Assembly: GCF_003234365.2 (NCBI RefSeq) | Contig: NZ_CP126260.1 | Coordinates: 2,418,001-2,482,000 of the forward strand | DNA length: 64,000 bases | Origin: Curtobacterium sp. MCJR17_020 | GTDB lineage: Bacteria > Actinomycetota > Actinomycetes > Actinomycetales > Microbacteriaceae | Direction: 5' to 3' | Part shown: piece after piece, positions 24,837 through 33,810 of the stretch | Layout: the number at the start of each line of letters is the position of its first letter | Position numbering within the stretch: position 1 is the stretch's first letter | Position numbers and translations under genes: made by a program | Notes under the pieces: generated by a model | Told to the model about the DNA's origin: nothing | The model's database searches: none | Seen by the model: only the letters and a program-made list of their open reading frames with translations

Positions 24837-25808
24837 CTAACGCGTGCGGGCGCGGGGACGCGGTTGGCACACGGGGCAGATGTGGCTCGAACGGTTCATG
24901 AAGGCCTCGCGCACGATCGTCGTGCCGCAGCGGGGGCAGGGCTTCCCCTGCTGGCCGTAGACGTTCAGCCGCTGCGAGAAGTACCCGGACTGCCCGTTGA
25001 CGTTGACGTACTGGGCATCGAAGCTCGTCCCGCCGTCCTCGAGTGCGCGCCGGAGGACACTGCGCACCTCGTGCAGCAGGCGTGCGAGGTCGGCACGGGT
25101 CAGCCGCTCGGCCGGTCGGTCGTAGTGCAGCTTCGCGGCCCAGAGGGACTCGTCGGCGTAGATGTTCCCGATGCCGCTCACGACGCCCTGGTCGAGCAGG
25201 ATCCGCTTGATGCCGCTCGAACGCTTCCGGGCGACGGCGGTGAAGCGGTCGTCGTCGAACGCGGGGTCGAGCGGGTCACGGGCGATGTGCGACACCTGCT
25301 GCGGCACGCTCCGGCGCCACACGGCATCGGGGTCCGCCACGTCGACGTGCCCGGCGAACCCCGCGGGGGCGCCGTCCACCGTCGGCACCATCGCGTCGAT
25401 CGCCATCGAGCCGAAGGTGCGCTGGTCGACGAACTCGAGCTCGACCGCGGGTTCGGTGGTGCCGTCGCGGTCCGTGCCGACGGGTTGCACGTCGATGAGG
25501 ATGCGACGGTGCTTCGCCGCCGGTCGACCGCGGCCGAGCAGGATCTGGCCGCTCATGCCGAGGTGGGCGACGAGCGCTTCGGGTCGGTCGCCCTCGTGCT
25601 CGGGCTGCAACGGCATCCAGAGGAACTTGCCCCGACGGACCGCTGCGGCGATGGTGCGACCGGTCAGGCGCTCGGCGAAGTCCTCGGCCGGGCCGTCGTG
25701 CCGGGTGAGCGCTCGCTCGTCGACGACGTCGACGTGCAGCACCCGAGCGCCGCTGACCGCGGGTTCGAGGCCGGCGCGGACGACCTCGACCTCGGGGAGT
25801 TCGGGCAC
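24837..25808 (-). CDS. mutM: Formamidopyrimidine-DNA glycosylase
   Basis: Base-excision repair enzyme that removes 8-oxoguanine and ring-opened purines and nicks the strand. The mature N-terminus PELPEVE supplies the catalytic Pro and Glu. LGMSGQ, the NIYADESLW helix-two-turn-helix region and the C-terminal zinc finger (CPRCGTTIVREAF with CPVC) are all present. At 323 residues it is somewhat longer than the usual 270-290, mainly from loops in the middle. It follows rnc by four bases. Confidence 0.95.
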   Translation of the reverse strand: MPELPEVEVVRAGLEPAVSGARVLHVDVVDERALTRHDGPAEDFAERLTGRTIAAAVRRGKFLWMPLQPEHEGDRPEALVAHLGMSGQILLGRGRPAAKHRRILIDVQPVGTDRDGTTEPAVELEFVDQRTFGSMAIDAMVPTVDGAPAGFAGHVDVADPDAVWRRSVPQQVSHIARDPLDPAFDDDRFTAVARKRSSGIKRILLDQGVVSGIGNIYADESLWAAKLHYDRPAERLTRADLARLLHEVRSVLRRALEDGGTSFDAQYVNVNGQSGYFSQRLNVYGQQGKPCPRCGTTIVREAFMNRSSHICPVCQPRPRARTR

Positions 25809-25812
25809 GCGG

Positions 25813-26538
25813 TCAGGCCGCTCGGCCGGACAGCCGGGTCCAGGCGTCGAGCGCCGCGGACATCTCGGCGGCCTTCTTGCTGGAGCCGGTGCCGACCGCG
25901 ATGTCCTCGCCCTGCAGGACGACGGTCGCGCTGAAGGTCTTGTCGTGGTCCGGGCCGGTCTCGGTGACGCGGTAGGCCGGGTTGCCGAGCGAGAGGCTCG
26001 CCGCGAGCTCCTGCAGGCTCGTCTTCGGGTCCATGGCGGCGCCGAAGCGGTCCGGGTCGATCATCAGCGGCTCGACCAGGCGGAGCACCAGGTCGGTCGC
26101 CGGGTCGGGGCCCGCGGACAGGTAGGTGGCGCCGATGACGGCCTCGACGGTGTCGGCGAGGATCGACGACTTGTCGCGGCCGCCGGTCTGTTCCTCGCCC
26201 TTGCCGAGGCGCAGGTACTGGCCGAGCCCGATCATCCGGGCGATCTCGGCCAGGGCGACCGTCGACACCAGGCTGGCGCGACGCTTCGCGAGGTCACCCT
26301 CGTCGAGCTCGGGGAAGGACCGGTAGAGCTTCACGGTCACGGCCTGGCCGAGGATCGAGTCGCCGAGGAACTCGAGGCGCTCGTTGTGCTTGATGCCCCC
26401 GTGCTCGTAGGCGTACGAGCGGTGCGTCAGGGCGAGCTGGAGCAGCTCGAGGTCGATGTCGACCCCGAGCTGGCCCTGCAGACGAACGACGTCCGGCCCC
26501 ACGGGGCGGGACCCCGTGGCGCCGGACGTCGTCGTCAT
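25813..26538 (-). CDS. rnc: Ribonuclease III
   Basis: Double-strand RNA endonuclease for rRNA and mRNA processing. The 241-residue protein has the catalytic signature HNERLEFLGDSILG, the second acidic site in SSILADTVEAVIGATYLS, and a C-terminal dsRNA-binding domain (DPKTSLQELAASLSLGNPAY and GTGSSKKAAEMSAALDAW). Start at the ATG of MTTTSGATG, 13 bases after the rpmF stop; the longer upstream frame is arginine/serine-rich and not family-like. Confidence 0.95.
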   Translation of the reverse strand: MTTTSGATGSRPVGPDVVRLQGQLGVDIDLELLQLALTHRSYAYEHGGIKHNERLEFLGDSILGQAVTVKLYRSFPELDEGDLAKRRASLVSTVALAEIARMIGLGQYLRLGKGEEQTGGRDKSSILADTVEAVIGATYLSAGPDPATDLVLRLVEPLMIDPDRFGAAMDPKTSLQELAASLSLGNPAYRVTETGPDHDKTFSATVVLQGEDIAVGTGSSKKAAEMSAALDAWTRLSGRAA

Positions 26539-26551
26539 GCGTTCGGTCCGA

Positions 26552-26755
26552 TCAGACGTCGGCGACCTTGCGGCCCTTGTACTCCATGTACAGGGGGGTG
26601 CCGGCCGAGTCCTCGACGACCTTCGCGCGGTGCGGGAGGCTGTAGGTGACCTGACCGTTCTCGATCGTCTTGACGAGCTGGATCGGCGTGGCCTTCCACT
26701 GCGAACGACGGGCGTGCGTGTTCGCACGGGACTGCTTGCGCTTGGGAACGGCCAT
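26552..26755 (-). CDS. rpmF: 50S ribosomal protein L32
   Basis: A 67-residue L32. It begins MAVPKRKQSRANTHARRSQW, the typical actinobacterial N-terminus. The zinc-binding cysteines of C+ forms are absent, so this is a zinc-independent form. AAAGAG precedes the ATG. yceD-rpmF-rnc is a widely conserved order. Confidence 0.96.
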   Translation of the reverse strand: MAVPKRKQSRANTHARRSQWKATPIQLVKTIENGQVTYSLPHRAKVVEDSAGTPLYMEYKGRKVADV

Positions 26756-26810
26756 GGTGAATCTCTTTCGGTTGGTCGGTGGTCGGTACGGGGGCTGGCG
26801 GTGTCGGGGC

Positions 26811-27404
26811 CTACTCGGCCTCGGCCCGCTCCTCGCCCTCGGTGGTCTTCGTGTCGGTGGTGTCGCCGTGGGCGGCACGCTCGGCTGCTTCGAGCTGGAT
26901 GCCGGTCAGGGCTGCCCAGCGCGGGTCCAGGGTCTCGTGAACGGGCTGCTCATCGAGGTCGGCCAGTCGCTCGCCCGTCACCGGGTCGAGGCCTGGGCAG
27001 TCCGGTCGGCAGACCGGCTGGAACGGCAGCGCCAGCACCACCGCATCTCGAACGACCTGTTCGCAGTCCACGTGGTCATCGCGAACGAAGAAGTCGAAAT
27101 CCTCCGAGGCATCATACGCGAACAGCTCGGCGAAATCGACCTCGACGGGTTCACTGATGTCGATGAGGCAGCGCGAGCACTCCCCCGTCGCGTCGGCTGA
27201 GGCGTGACCGGACACGAGGACACCCTCGTGCAGGCCCTCGAGCCGCAGGTCGATGCGCAGCGGAGCACCTTCGCGCACCGCGATCACACCGGCTCCCAGC
27301 GCGTCCGGCACCACGATGTCGAGCGAGTGCTCGCGCATCTCGCCCGGACGGTGCGCCAGGTCGCGCACGCGCAGGGCGTAGGGGCTGTTCACGTGGGAAG
27401 ACAC
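26811..27404 (-). CDS. yceD: YceD family (DUF177) protein, large-subunit rRNA accumulation
   Basis: A 197-residue protein of the YceD family, linked to 23S rRNA accumulation and nearly always placed before rpmF, as here. The cysteine pairs ECSRC (about residue 80) and VCRPDC, with the following GLDPVTGERL, are the family mark. The C-terminus is acidic and Ala/Glu/Thr-rich. I use the GTG start of VSSHVNSPYALRVRDL; the longer frame upstream is shadow-like. Confidence 0.88.
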   Translation of the reverse strand: MSSHVNSPYALRVRDLAHRPGEMREHSLDIVVPDALGAGVIAVREGAPLRIDLRLEGLHEGVLVSGHASADATGECSRCLIDISEPVEVDFAELFAYDASEDFDFFVRDDHVDCEQVVRDAVVLALPFQPVCRPDCPGLDPVTGERLADLDEQPVHETLDPRWAALTGIQLEAAERAAHGDTTDTKTTEGEERAEAE

Positions 27405-27510
27405 GATCGTCAACCCTAGCGTGAACGCAGCCGAGAGTCGAGGCAGGCGGGGGTGTGTCCGCGCGTCGGGCGGCCGTGCCTCCGGCTCGGCGTGCGGCTC
27501 GGCGTGCGGC

Positions 27511-27996
27511 TCAGCGGGCGGCGAGGGCCGCCGCCACGGCCTTCGGCACGTAGGGGGTGACGTCACCGCCGAGCGTCGACACCTGGCGGATGAGCGAGCT
27601 CGACACGTGGGAGCGCGAGGCGTCGGGCAGCAGGAACACGGTCTCGACGTCGGCGAGGTGCCGGTTCATGATCGCCATCGGGGTCTCGTACGCGACGTCC
27701 TCGCCCGACCGCACCCCCTTGACGAGCACCTTCGCCCCGACCTGCCGGCAGTAGTCGACGAGGAGCCCGGAGGTCCACTCCCCGACCCGGACCGTTCCCG
27801 GAGTCCCGACCTCGGCCAGTGACTCCTCGATGAGCCGGACGCGGTCGACCGCCTCGAACATCGCGGGCTTCTTGTCCGGGTTGTGCACCACGAGCACGTG
27901 CACCTCGTCGAACAGCCCGGCAGCTCGTCCGATGACGTCGAGGTGCCCGAGCGTGACGGGGTCGAAGGAACCGGGGACCACCGCGATCTGCGCCAT
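27511..27996 (-). CDS. coaD: Phosphopantetheine adenylyltransferase
   Basis: Fourth step of coenzyme A synthesis, joining AMP to phosphopantetheine. The 161-residue protein has the nucleotidyltransferase motif GSFDPVTLGHLDVI near the start, RSGEDVAYETPMAIMN and SSSLIRQV at the end. On the minus strand TATCGT ends seven bases before the ATG, so a leaderless message is possible. Confidence 0.96.
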   Translation of the reverse strand: MAQIAVVPGSFDPVTLGHLDVIGRAAGLFDEVHVLVVHNPDKKPAMFEAVDRVRLIEESLAEVGTPGTVRVGEWTSGLLVDYCRQVGAKVLVKGVRSGEDVAYETPMAIMNRHLADVETVFLLPDASRSHVSSSLIRQVSTLGGDVTPYVPKAVAAALAAR

Positions 27997-28014
27997 GGCA
28001 GCGACGATACCGGT

Positions 28015-28037
28015 CCGGGCCGGGGCGTCCGGCCCGG
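28015..28037. terminator. GC-rich hairpin between recG and coaD
   Basis: Nine-base perfect arms (CCGGGCCGG and its complement) with a 5-nt loop lie just after the recG stop. No T-run follows in the minus direction, so termination strength is uncertain. Confidence 0.35.
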
Positions 28038-28039
28038 GG

Positions 28040-30289
28040 TCAGTTCTTGCCGAGGAACGCCGCGTCGGACTCGTCGAGGCGGCGCGCCAGTGCCTCGCGC
28101 AGGGCCGGGGACCCGTCGAGCTCGGGATCGGGTTCGAGGACCCGTTCGGCTTCGCCACGTGCGTCCACGATGAGGTCGGCGTGCTCGACCACGCGCAGCA
28201 GGTTGAGCGACGACCGGCCGCCCGACTGCCGCTCGCCGAGCACGTCGCCCTCGCGCCGGAGCTCGAGGTCGACCCGGGCGAGCTCGAAGCCGTCGTCCGA
28301 GGCGGACACCGCATCGACGCGCTCGCGCGAGGTGGTCTCGAGCTCGGCGGTGGTGACGAGCAGGCAGACGCCCGCCCACTGCCCGCGGCCGATGCGGCCG
28401 CGCAGCTGGTGCAGTTGGGAGACACCGAAGCGATCGGCGTCGAGCACGGCCATCATCGCGGCGTTCGGCACGTCGACACCGACCTCGATCACGGTCGTCG
28501 CGACGAGGACGTCCAGGTCGCCGGCGGCGAAGGACGTCATCACGCGGTCCTTCTCCTCCGCCGTCATCCGGCCGTGCAGCACCGCGATCCGCCGGCCGTC
28601 GAGCACGGGCATCGTGCGCATCCGCTCGGCGGTCGCGAGCACGGTCGCCGGGGCGCGCTTCGGGGCGTCGTCCTCGGATTCGGCGGGTGCGGGTTCGCCG
28701 TCGTCCTCGGCGTGGGCGTCGTCGATCGCGGGGCAGACCACGAAGGCCTGGCGCCCCTTGTCGAGTTCCTCCGCCATCCGCGACCAGATGCGGGACTCCC
28801 ACCCGGGGTGCTCCGCCAGCGGGACCGTGAAGGTCTCGACGCCGGCACGGCCGGAGGGCAGCCCGGTGATCGTCGAGACCTCGAGGTCGCCGAACACCGT
28901 CATCGCGACGGTGCGTGGGATCGGGGTGGCGGTGAGCACCAGGACGTGCGGCGGGGTGGCGCCCTTGGTCCGGAGCGCTTCACGCTGCTCGACGCCGAAG
29001 CGGTGCTGCTCGTCGACGACCACGAGCCCGAGCTCGGCGAAGTCGACGCGGTCGCCGAGCAGCGCGTGCGTGCCGACGACCAGCCGGGAGCTCCCCGACG
29101 CCGCGGCGAGCAGGGCCCGTCGGCGTTCGTCGGTGGACTGCGACCCGGTCAGGATCACCGGACGGAGCTCGGCCGCCAGGTCCGGTCCGAGGAACTTCAC
29201 GATGGACCGCAGGTGTTGCGCGGCCAGCACCTCGGTCGGGGCGATGAGGGCGGACTGCCCACCGGACTCCGCCACCGTGAGCATGGCGCGGATGGCCACG
29301 AGGGTCTTGCCGGAGCCGACCTCGCCCTGCACCAGCCGGTGCATCGGCCAGGTGCGGGCGATGTCGGTGTCGATCTCGGCACCGACGGCACGCTGGTCGT
29401 CGGTCAGGGTGAACGGCAGGGTGGCGTCGAAGCGCTCGAGGATGCCACCGGGAACCGCCACCCGCGGGGTCGCCGCGGTGCGTCGGGCGCGGATCCGGCG
29501 CTGCACCAGGGCGGTCTGCAGCACGAACGCCTCGCGGTAGCGCAGGGCGTCCTGCGCGCGCTTGAAGTCCGCGACCTTCTCGGGGCGGTGGAGCAGCTCG
29601 AGCGCCCGGCGGAACGGGACGAGGTCGAGCCGGCTGCGCGCCGAGGCCGGCACCGGGTCGGGCAGGTCCGGCAGGGTGTCGAGCACGATGCCCATCGACT
29701 TCGCGATCTGCCACGAGGTGAGCGACGCCGTCGCCGGGTAGATCGGGATCGGCTGCCGCGACCACCGGATCGCTTCGTCCGAACCGGGGTCGGCCGTGGC
29801 GCGGGGGTCGTCGGGGTCGAAGAGCTCGTAGTCCGGGTGGGCGAGCTGGCGGGCACCGCGGTAGTCGCTGACCTTGCCGGAGAAGATACCGCGGGCACCG
29901 GGCACCAGGTCCTTGGTGCGCCAGCCCTGGTTGAAGAACGTCAGGGTGAGCAGCCCCTTGCCGTCGCCGATCTTGGCTTCGAGGATCGATCCGCGGCGGG
30001 CACGCATCGTGCGTTCGCGGACGTCGACCACCTCGGCCACGATGGTGACCGGCTCACCGATCGCCAGGGAGTCGAGCGCCGTCAGGGCCCCGCGCTCGGC
30101 GTAACGCCGGGGTGCGTGCTCGAGGAACTCCCCCACCGTGCGGTGGCCGAACGCCTTCTGGATCGCGGACGCGGTCCGACCACCGAGCACGTTCGCGAGC
30201 CGCGCGTCGAGGGGCGCCGGACCGAGGTCGGGCGCGGCCGGCGCAGCGGGGGTTCCGGTGGTGACCACGGACACCACGGTACCGGGCAC
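28040..30289 (-). CDS. recG: ATP-dependent DNA helicase RecG
   Basis: Branch-migration helicase acting at stalled forks and Holliday junctions. The 749-residue protein has the N-terminal wedge/OB domain (TIVAEVVDVRERTMRARRG), Walker A VQGEVGSGKTLVA, the DEQH box VVDEQHRFGVEQRE, and helicase C-terminal motifs VLHGRMTAEEKD and QLRGRIGRGQWAG. The exact start is uncertain: a GTG at 30289 is used, and the first 25 residues are low-complexity. It is divergent from rsmD. Confidence 0.94.
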   Translation of the reverse strand: MPGTVVSVVTTGTPAAPAAPDLGPAPLDARLANVLGGRTASAIQKAFGHRTVGEFLEHAPRRYAERGALTALDSLAIGEPVTIVAEVVDVRERTMRARRGSILEAKIGDGKGLLTLTFFNQGWRTKDLVPGARGIFSGKVSDYRGARQLAHPDYELFDPDDPRATADPGSDEAIRWSRQPIPIYPATASLTSWQIAKSMGIVLDTLPDLPDPVPASARSRLDLVPFRRALELLHRPEKVADFKRAQDALRYREAFVLQTALVQRRIRARRTAATPRVAVPGGILERFDATLPFTLTDDQRAVGAEIDTDIARTWPMHRLVQGEVGSGKTLVAIRAMLTVAESGGQSALIAPTEVLAAQHLRSIVKFLGPDLAAELRPVILTGSQSTDERRRALLAAASGSSRLVVGTHALLGDRVDFAELGLVVVDEQHRFGVEQREALRTKGATPPHVLVLTATPIPRTVAMTVFGDLEVSTITGLPSGRAGVETFTVPLAEHPGWESRIWSRMAEELDKGRQAFVVCPAIDDAHAEDDGEPAPAESEDDAPKRAPATVLATAERMRTMPVLDGRRIAVLHGRMTAEEKDRVMTSFAAGDLDVLVATTVIEVGVDVPNAAMMAVLDADRFGVSQLHQLRGRIGRGQWAGVCLLVTTAELETTSRERVDAVSASDDGFELARVDLELRREGDVLGERQSGGRSSLNLLRVVEHADLIVDARGEAERVLEPDPELDGSPALREALARRLDESDAAFLGKN

Positions 30290-30354
30290 GACCGACGTGC
30301 CACGTGCCTCCCGTCCGGCCTGTGGACGACGCCGCCGGCCGATACGGTGGCTGC

Positions 30355-30918
30355 ATGACCCGCATCATCGCCGGCGCCGCCGGCAACACGACGCTCCGTG
30401 TGCCGAAGTCCGGCACCCGGCCGACGAGCGACCGGGTGCGCGAGGCGCTGTTCTCGTCGCTCGAGGCCCGTGGGCTCGTCGACGACACCTCCGTCGCGGA
30501 CCTCTACGCCGGCACCGGTGCCCTCGGGCTCGAAGCGGCGTCGCGCGGTGCGGTCGAGGTCGTGCTGGTCGACCGCGCGTCGGCCGCGGCGCAGGCGTGC
30601 CGGGCGAACGCGAAGGCCGTGCAGCTGCGGATCCCCGGGATGCGGATCGACGTGCAGCCGCAGCCGGTGCTCGGGTACCTGCGCGGGACGGTGCGCACGT
30701 TCGACCTGGTCTTCATCGACCCGCCGTACGACGTGACCGAGCACGAGATCGCCGAGGTGCTCGAGACGCTCGTGCCGCGGTTGACCGCCGGTGCCGTGGT
30801 CGTCGTCGAGCGGAGCAAGCGTTCCCCCGAACCGACGTGGCCCGCGGGGCTCGACCCGTTCAGCAAGCGCAGCTACGGCGAGACCGTGGCGTGGGAGGCC
30901 GTCGCCGCCGCCGGCTGA
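30355..30918 (+). CDS. rsmD: 16S rRNA (guanine966-N2)-methyltransferase RsmD
   Basis: SAM-dependent rRNA methyltransferase. The 187-residue protein has RIIAGAAGNTTLRVP at the start, TRPTSDRVREALFS, the SAM motif VADLYAGTGALGLEA and the catalytic DPPYD. TACGGT (30343-30348) ends six bases before the ATG with CTGTGG 17 bases further up, so it looks leaderless. Neighbours recG and coaD are usual partners. Confidence 0.93.
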   Translation: MTRIIAGAAGNTTLRVPKSGTRPTSDRVREALFSSLEARGLVDDTSVADLYAGTGALGLEAASRGAVEVVLVDRASAAAQACRANAKAVQLRIPGMRIDVQPQPVLGYLRGTVRTFDLVFIDPPYDVTEHEIAEVLETLVPRLTAGAVVVVERSKRSPEPTWPAGLDPFSKRSYGETVAWEAVAAAG

Positions 30919-30981
30919 GCCGCGTGGGCGTGGGTGGGTGTGCGTCGCTGGGTGGGCGCGTTTCGCGACGATCCACGAGTC

Positions 30982-31087
30982 GATCGACGCGTGCCGTGTC
31001 GCAAGATGCGCTCGCATCGGATGCGTGCGCATCTTCCGACAGGACACCAGGTGATCGACGCGTGTTCCGTCGACAGATGCGCGCGCA
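30982..31087. repeat. Three copies of an AGATGCGC motif (family D, direct and inverted)
   Basis: Direct repeats at 30982-31016 and 31053-31087 share GATCGACGCGTG followed by GTCG and AGATGCGC-CGCA. An inverted copy (31022-31042) lies between them and can pair with the first to form a long hairpin. It lies in the convergent rsmD/thiL gap; no coding is seen in this 231-base interval. A decayed family A half-site (GGGAGGCCCGG) follows at about 31094. Confidence 0.65.
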
Positions 31088-31149
31088 CTGACCGGGAGGC
31101 CCGGCTCGGCTCCGCCACGTCGCCTCCGTCCGCCGTCTGGCCGGGTGGG

Positions 31150-32145
31150 TCAGCCAGCGGCGCCGTCCCAGTCGGCGTAGGGGTCCCAGCCGGTCGTCGG
31201 CACCGGGGCCCCGGCGCGCAGCAGGTCCGCGTCACCGCGGTCGCGCACGACACCGATGCGGCGGAAGCCACCCGGCAGCGCAGCTTCGGCAGGGAAGGTC
31301 GCGAGCAGGCCGTGGTCTTCGCCGCCGTGCAGGGCGACCTCGTCGAGCGGGGCGTCGGCGTCGAGTTCGAGGGTCACCCGGCTCGCACGGGCGAGCCGCC
31401 CGGCGTCGATCGCCAGGCCGTCGGACAGGTCCAGCATCGCCGTCGCCCCGGCGACAGCGGCGCGGGGCCCGTCGCCGATCGGCGGCACGGGTCGGCGCTG
31501 GCGGTCGACGTCGGGATCGGCGTCCGCACCGCTCGCCACCGTCGCTGCACGGTCCGGCTCGCCCTGCGCGTCCACGCCGTCACGGAAGAGCCGTGCGAGC
31601 CCGCGGGCAGCGCGGCCGAGTTCGCCGGACACCGCCACGACGTCGCCCACACGAGCTCCTGACCGGAGCACCGGGGCGCGACCACCGAGGTCGCCGAACG
31701 CCGTCACCGCCACCGTGAAGGTCGCCGAGGTGGAGAGGTCGCCGCCGACCACACCGCAGCCGGGCGCGAGCGCGTCGACAGCGAGGCGGAAGCCGTCCGC
31801 GATGCCCTCGAGCACCGCCACGGGGGTGTCCTGCGGTGCGGCGAGGGCGATGACGAGGCCGCTCGGCACCGCACCCATCGCCGCGACGTCCGACAGGTTC
31901 GTGGCAGCGGCCTTCCAGCCGACGTCCTCGGGCGAGGACCACGCCCACCGGAAGTCCGGGCCGTGCACCATCATGTCCGTCGTCACGACGAACCGGCCGT
32001 CGGGGGCGGCGACGACGGCACAGTCGTCCCCGGGCCCGAGGAGCGGCGAGCCCGCAGGCAGCCGGCTCGTGATGCGGTCGAGGACGGCCAGCTCACCGAG
32101 CTCCCCCACGGTCGGTCCGGCCCAGGCGTCGTACGTCGCGTCCAC
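31150..32145 (-). CDS. thiL: Thiamine-monophosphate kinase
   Basis: Makes thiamine diphosphate from thiamine monophosphate. The 331-residue protein has the family N-terminus VGELGELAVLDRIT, LLGPGDDCAVV, TTDMMVHGPDFRW, KAAATNLSDVAAMGA and VVGGDLS, plus MLDLSDGLAIDAGRLA and GGEDHGLLAT. A Pro/Arg/Asp-rich loop (residues about 225-255) is longer than usual. The GTG start lies six bases after TACCGT on the minus strand. Only 24 bases separate it from the divergent DUF3515 gene. Confidence 0.92.
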   Translation of the reverse strand: MDATYDAWAGPTVGELGELAVLDRITSRLPAGSPLLGPGDDCAVVAAPDGRFVVTTDMMVHGPDFRWAWSSPEDVGWKAAATNLSDVAAMGAVPSGLVIALAAPQDTPVAVLEGIADGFRLAVDALAPGCGVVGGDLSTSATFTVAVTAFGDLGGRAPVLRSGARVGDVVAVSGELGRAARGLARLFRDGVDAQGEPDRAATVASGADADPDVDRQRRPVPPIGDGPRAAVAGATAMLDLSDGLAIDAGRLARASRVTLELDADAPLDEVALHGGEDHGLLATFPAEAALPGGFRRIGVVRDRGDADLLRAGAPVPTTGWDPYADWDGAAG

Positions 32146-32169
32146 ACGAGAACGGTAGCCTGGACCGCG

Positions 32170-32655
32170 ATGGACACCGCGCGCCGCACCCCTCGCACCC
32201 TCGCGATCGCGGGGGTCGTGATCGCCCTCGCGGCAGGGCTGACCGGGTGCACGAACGCCGTCGGCATGAGCGCGGCACCTTCCGCGAACGCAGCGGCGTG
32301 CGCGGCGGCACAGGTGCGGTTGCCCGCGACCGTGGATTCGACGTACGACCTGCGGAACACGAACGCGCAGTCCACCGCGGCCTGGGGCGACCCGGAGGCC
32401 GCGCTGTACCACTGCGGCGTGGCCGTGCCGACCGTGTCCGACCTGCCGTGCTTCTCCCTCGGGTCGGTCGACTGGATCCGCGACGACCGCGGGAAGCAGA
32501 TCGTCTACACGACGTTCGGACGTTCCCCCGCGGTGCAGGTGGTCGTGGACACGTCGAAGACCGGCAGCGCGGTGCTGCAGGACATCGCGACGGCGGTGTC
32601 GACGCTGCCGAAGGACGGGCACAAGTGCCTGGACCCGTCCGACGTGCAGGGCTGA
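32170..32655 (+). CDS. DUF3515 family lipoprotein
   Basis: A 161-residue exported lipoprotein. A basic start, a hydrophobic stretch (LAIAGVVIALAAG) and the lipobox LTGC give lipid attachment at about Cys27. The mature part has paired cysteines and ends KCLDPSDVQG. DUF3515 genes commonly sit between ddl and thiL in Microbacteriaceae, as here; the function is unknown. TAGCCT lies eight bases before the ATG, suggesting a near-leaderless transcript. Confidence 0.85.
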   Translation: MDTARRTPRTLAIAGVVIALAAGLTGCTNAVGMSAAPSANAAACAAAQVRLPATVDSTYDLRNTNAQSTAAWGDPEAALYHCGVAVPTVSDLPCFSLGSVDWIRDDRGKQIVYTTFGRSPAVQVVVDTSKTGSAVLQDIATAVSTLPKDGHKCLDPSDVQG

Positions 32656-32668
32656 CGCCCGCCGGCGG

Positions 32669-33778
32669 TCAGCGGACGGCGGCGCGCCCCAGCTCGATCA
32701 GCTCGGTGACCAGCTCGCCGTAGGACACACCCGAGGCCGCCCAGCAGCGCGGGTACATCGACAGCGGGGTGAACCCGGGCATCGTGTTGACCTCGTTCAC
32801 GACGAAGCCGTCGTCGGTCAGGAAGCAGTCGACCCGGGCCAGCCCCGAGCCACCGATGGCGTCGAACGCACGGGCACCGATCGACCGGATCTCGTCGGTC
32901 TGCGCCTCGGTGAGCGGCGCCGGGCACAGCAGCGACTCGTCGCCACCGAGGTACTTCGACGCGAAGTCGTAGAAGCCGTCCTCGGCCACGACGATCTCAC
33001 CGGGCAGGCTCGTGCGCGGCACACCGTCACGGCCCTCGAGCACGGCGACCTCGACCTCGCGGCCGACGACCCGGGGTTCGACGATCACCTTGGAGTCGTG
33101 CTCGAACGCCAGGTCCATCGCGGCGCCGAGCTCGTCGGGCCCGTCGACGCGCGAGACGCCCATGCTCGACCCGGCGCGTGCCGGCTTCACGAACAGCGGC
33201 CAGCCGTGCGCCGCGATCGTCTCGGCGACGTCGACCGGGTCGGCCGCCCACTCGCGGCGGAGCACGGTCGTCCAGGGAGCGACCCGCAGTCCGGCGTGCT
33301 CGAGGACGGCCTTCGCGACGTGCTTGTCCATCGCCAGGGCACTGGCGAGCACGCCGTCACCGACGTACGGCAGACCGGCGATCTCGAGCAGGCCCTGGAT
33401 CGTGCCGTCCTCGCCGAACGGACCGTGCAGGATCGGGAACACCACCTCGACGGCGACGGTCGTGACCGAGCCGTCCGGGTGCGAGACGACGAGTTCGTTC
33501 GTCGCCGGCGAGGTCGGGAACGCCACACGCGTGCCGTTGTCGGGAACGGTCGGCAGGGAGCCGTCGCGGATCGCCCACTGCGAGGGGTCGTCGGACTGCA
33601 GCGTGAACGCGCCGTCCTTCGTGATTCCGATCGGGACGATCTCGTACTCGGTGCGGTCGACGACGTCCATGATGCCGCCGGCGGTGACGCAGCTGATCTC
33701 GTGCTCGCTCGAGCGCCCGCCGAACAGGACGGCGACGGTGGTCGTGGGAACGTCGGTTCCCTCGGGGATCGTGGGCAC
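32669..33778 (-). CDS. ddl: D-alanine-D-alanine ligase
   Basis: ATP-grasp enzyme making the D-Ala-D-Ala end of peptidoglycan precursors. Family blocks: VAVLFGGRSSEHEIS, LHGPFGEDGTIQGLLE, the ATP-binding KPARAGSSMGVSRV, FYDFASKYLGG and the metal-binding VNEVNTMPGFT. I start at the GTG (33778) preceded by GAAGGGA, giving 369 residues; a GTG at 33814 overlapping the gpsA stop is the alternative and would add 12 residues. Confidence 0.93.
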   Translation of the reverse strand: MPTIPEGTDVPTTTVAVLFGGRSSEHEISCVTAGGIMDVVDRTEYEIVPIGITKDGAFTLQSDDPSQWAIRDGSLPTVPDNGTRVAFPTSPATNELVVSHPDGSVTTVAVEVVFPILHGPFGEDGTIQGLLEIAGLPYVGDGVLASALAMDKHVAKAVLEHAGLRVAPWTTVLRREWAADPVDVAETIAAHGWPLFVKPARAGSSMGVSRVDGPDELGAAMDLAFEHDSKVIVEPRVVGREVEVAVLEGRDGVPRTSLPGEIVVAEDGFYDFASKYLGGDESLLCPAPLTEAQTDEIRSIGARAFDAIGGSGLARVDCFLTDDGFVVNEVNTMPGFTPLSMYPRCWAASGVSYGELVTELIELGRAAVR

Positions 33779-33810
33779 GGGAGTCCCTTCGTGACTCGGT
33801 GCGGGACCGG

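Noticed and set aside
19948..24840. A 1630-codon open frame covering terC and the antisense of smc
   Set aside because: Same shadow effect; the real frames carry clear TerC and SMC motifs.
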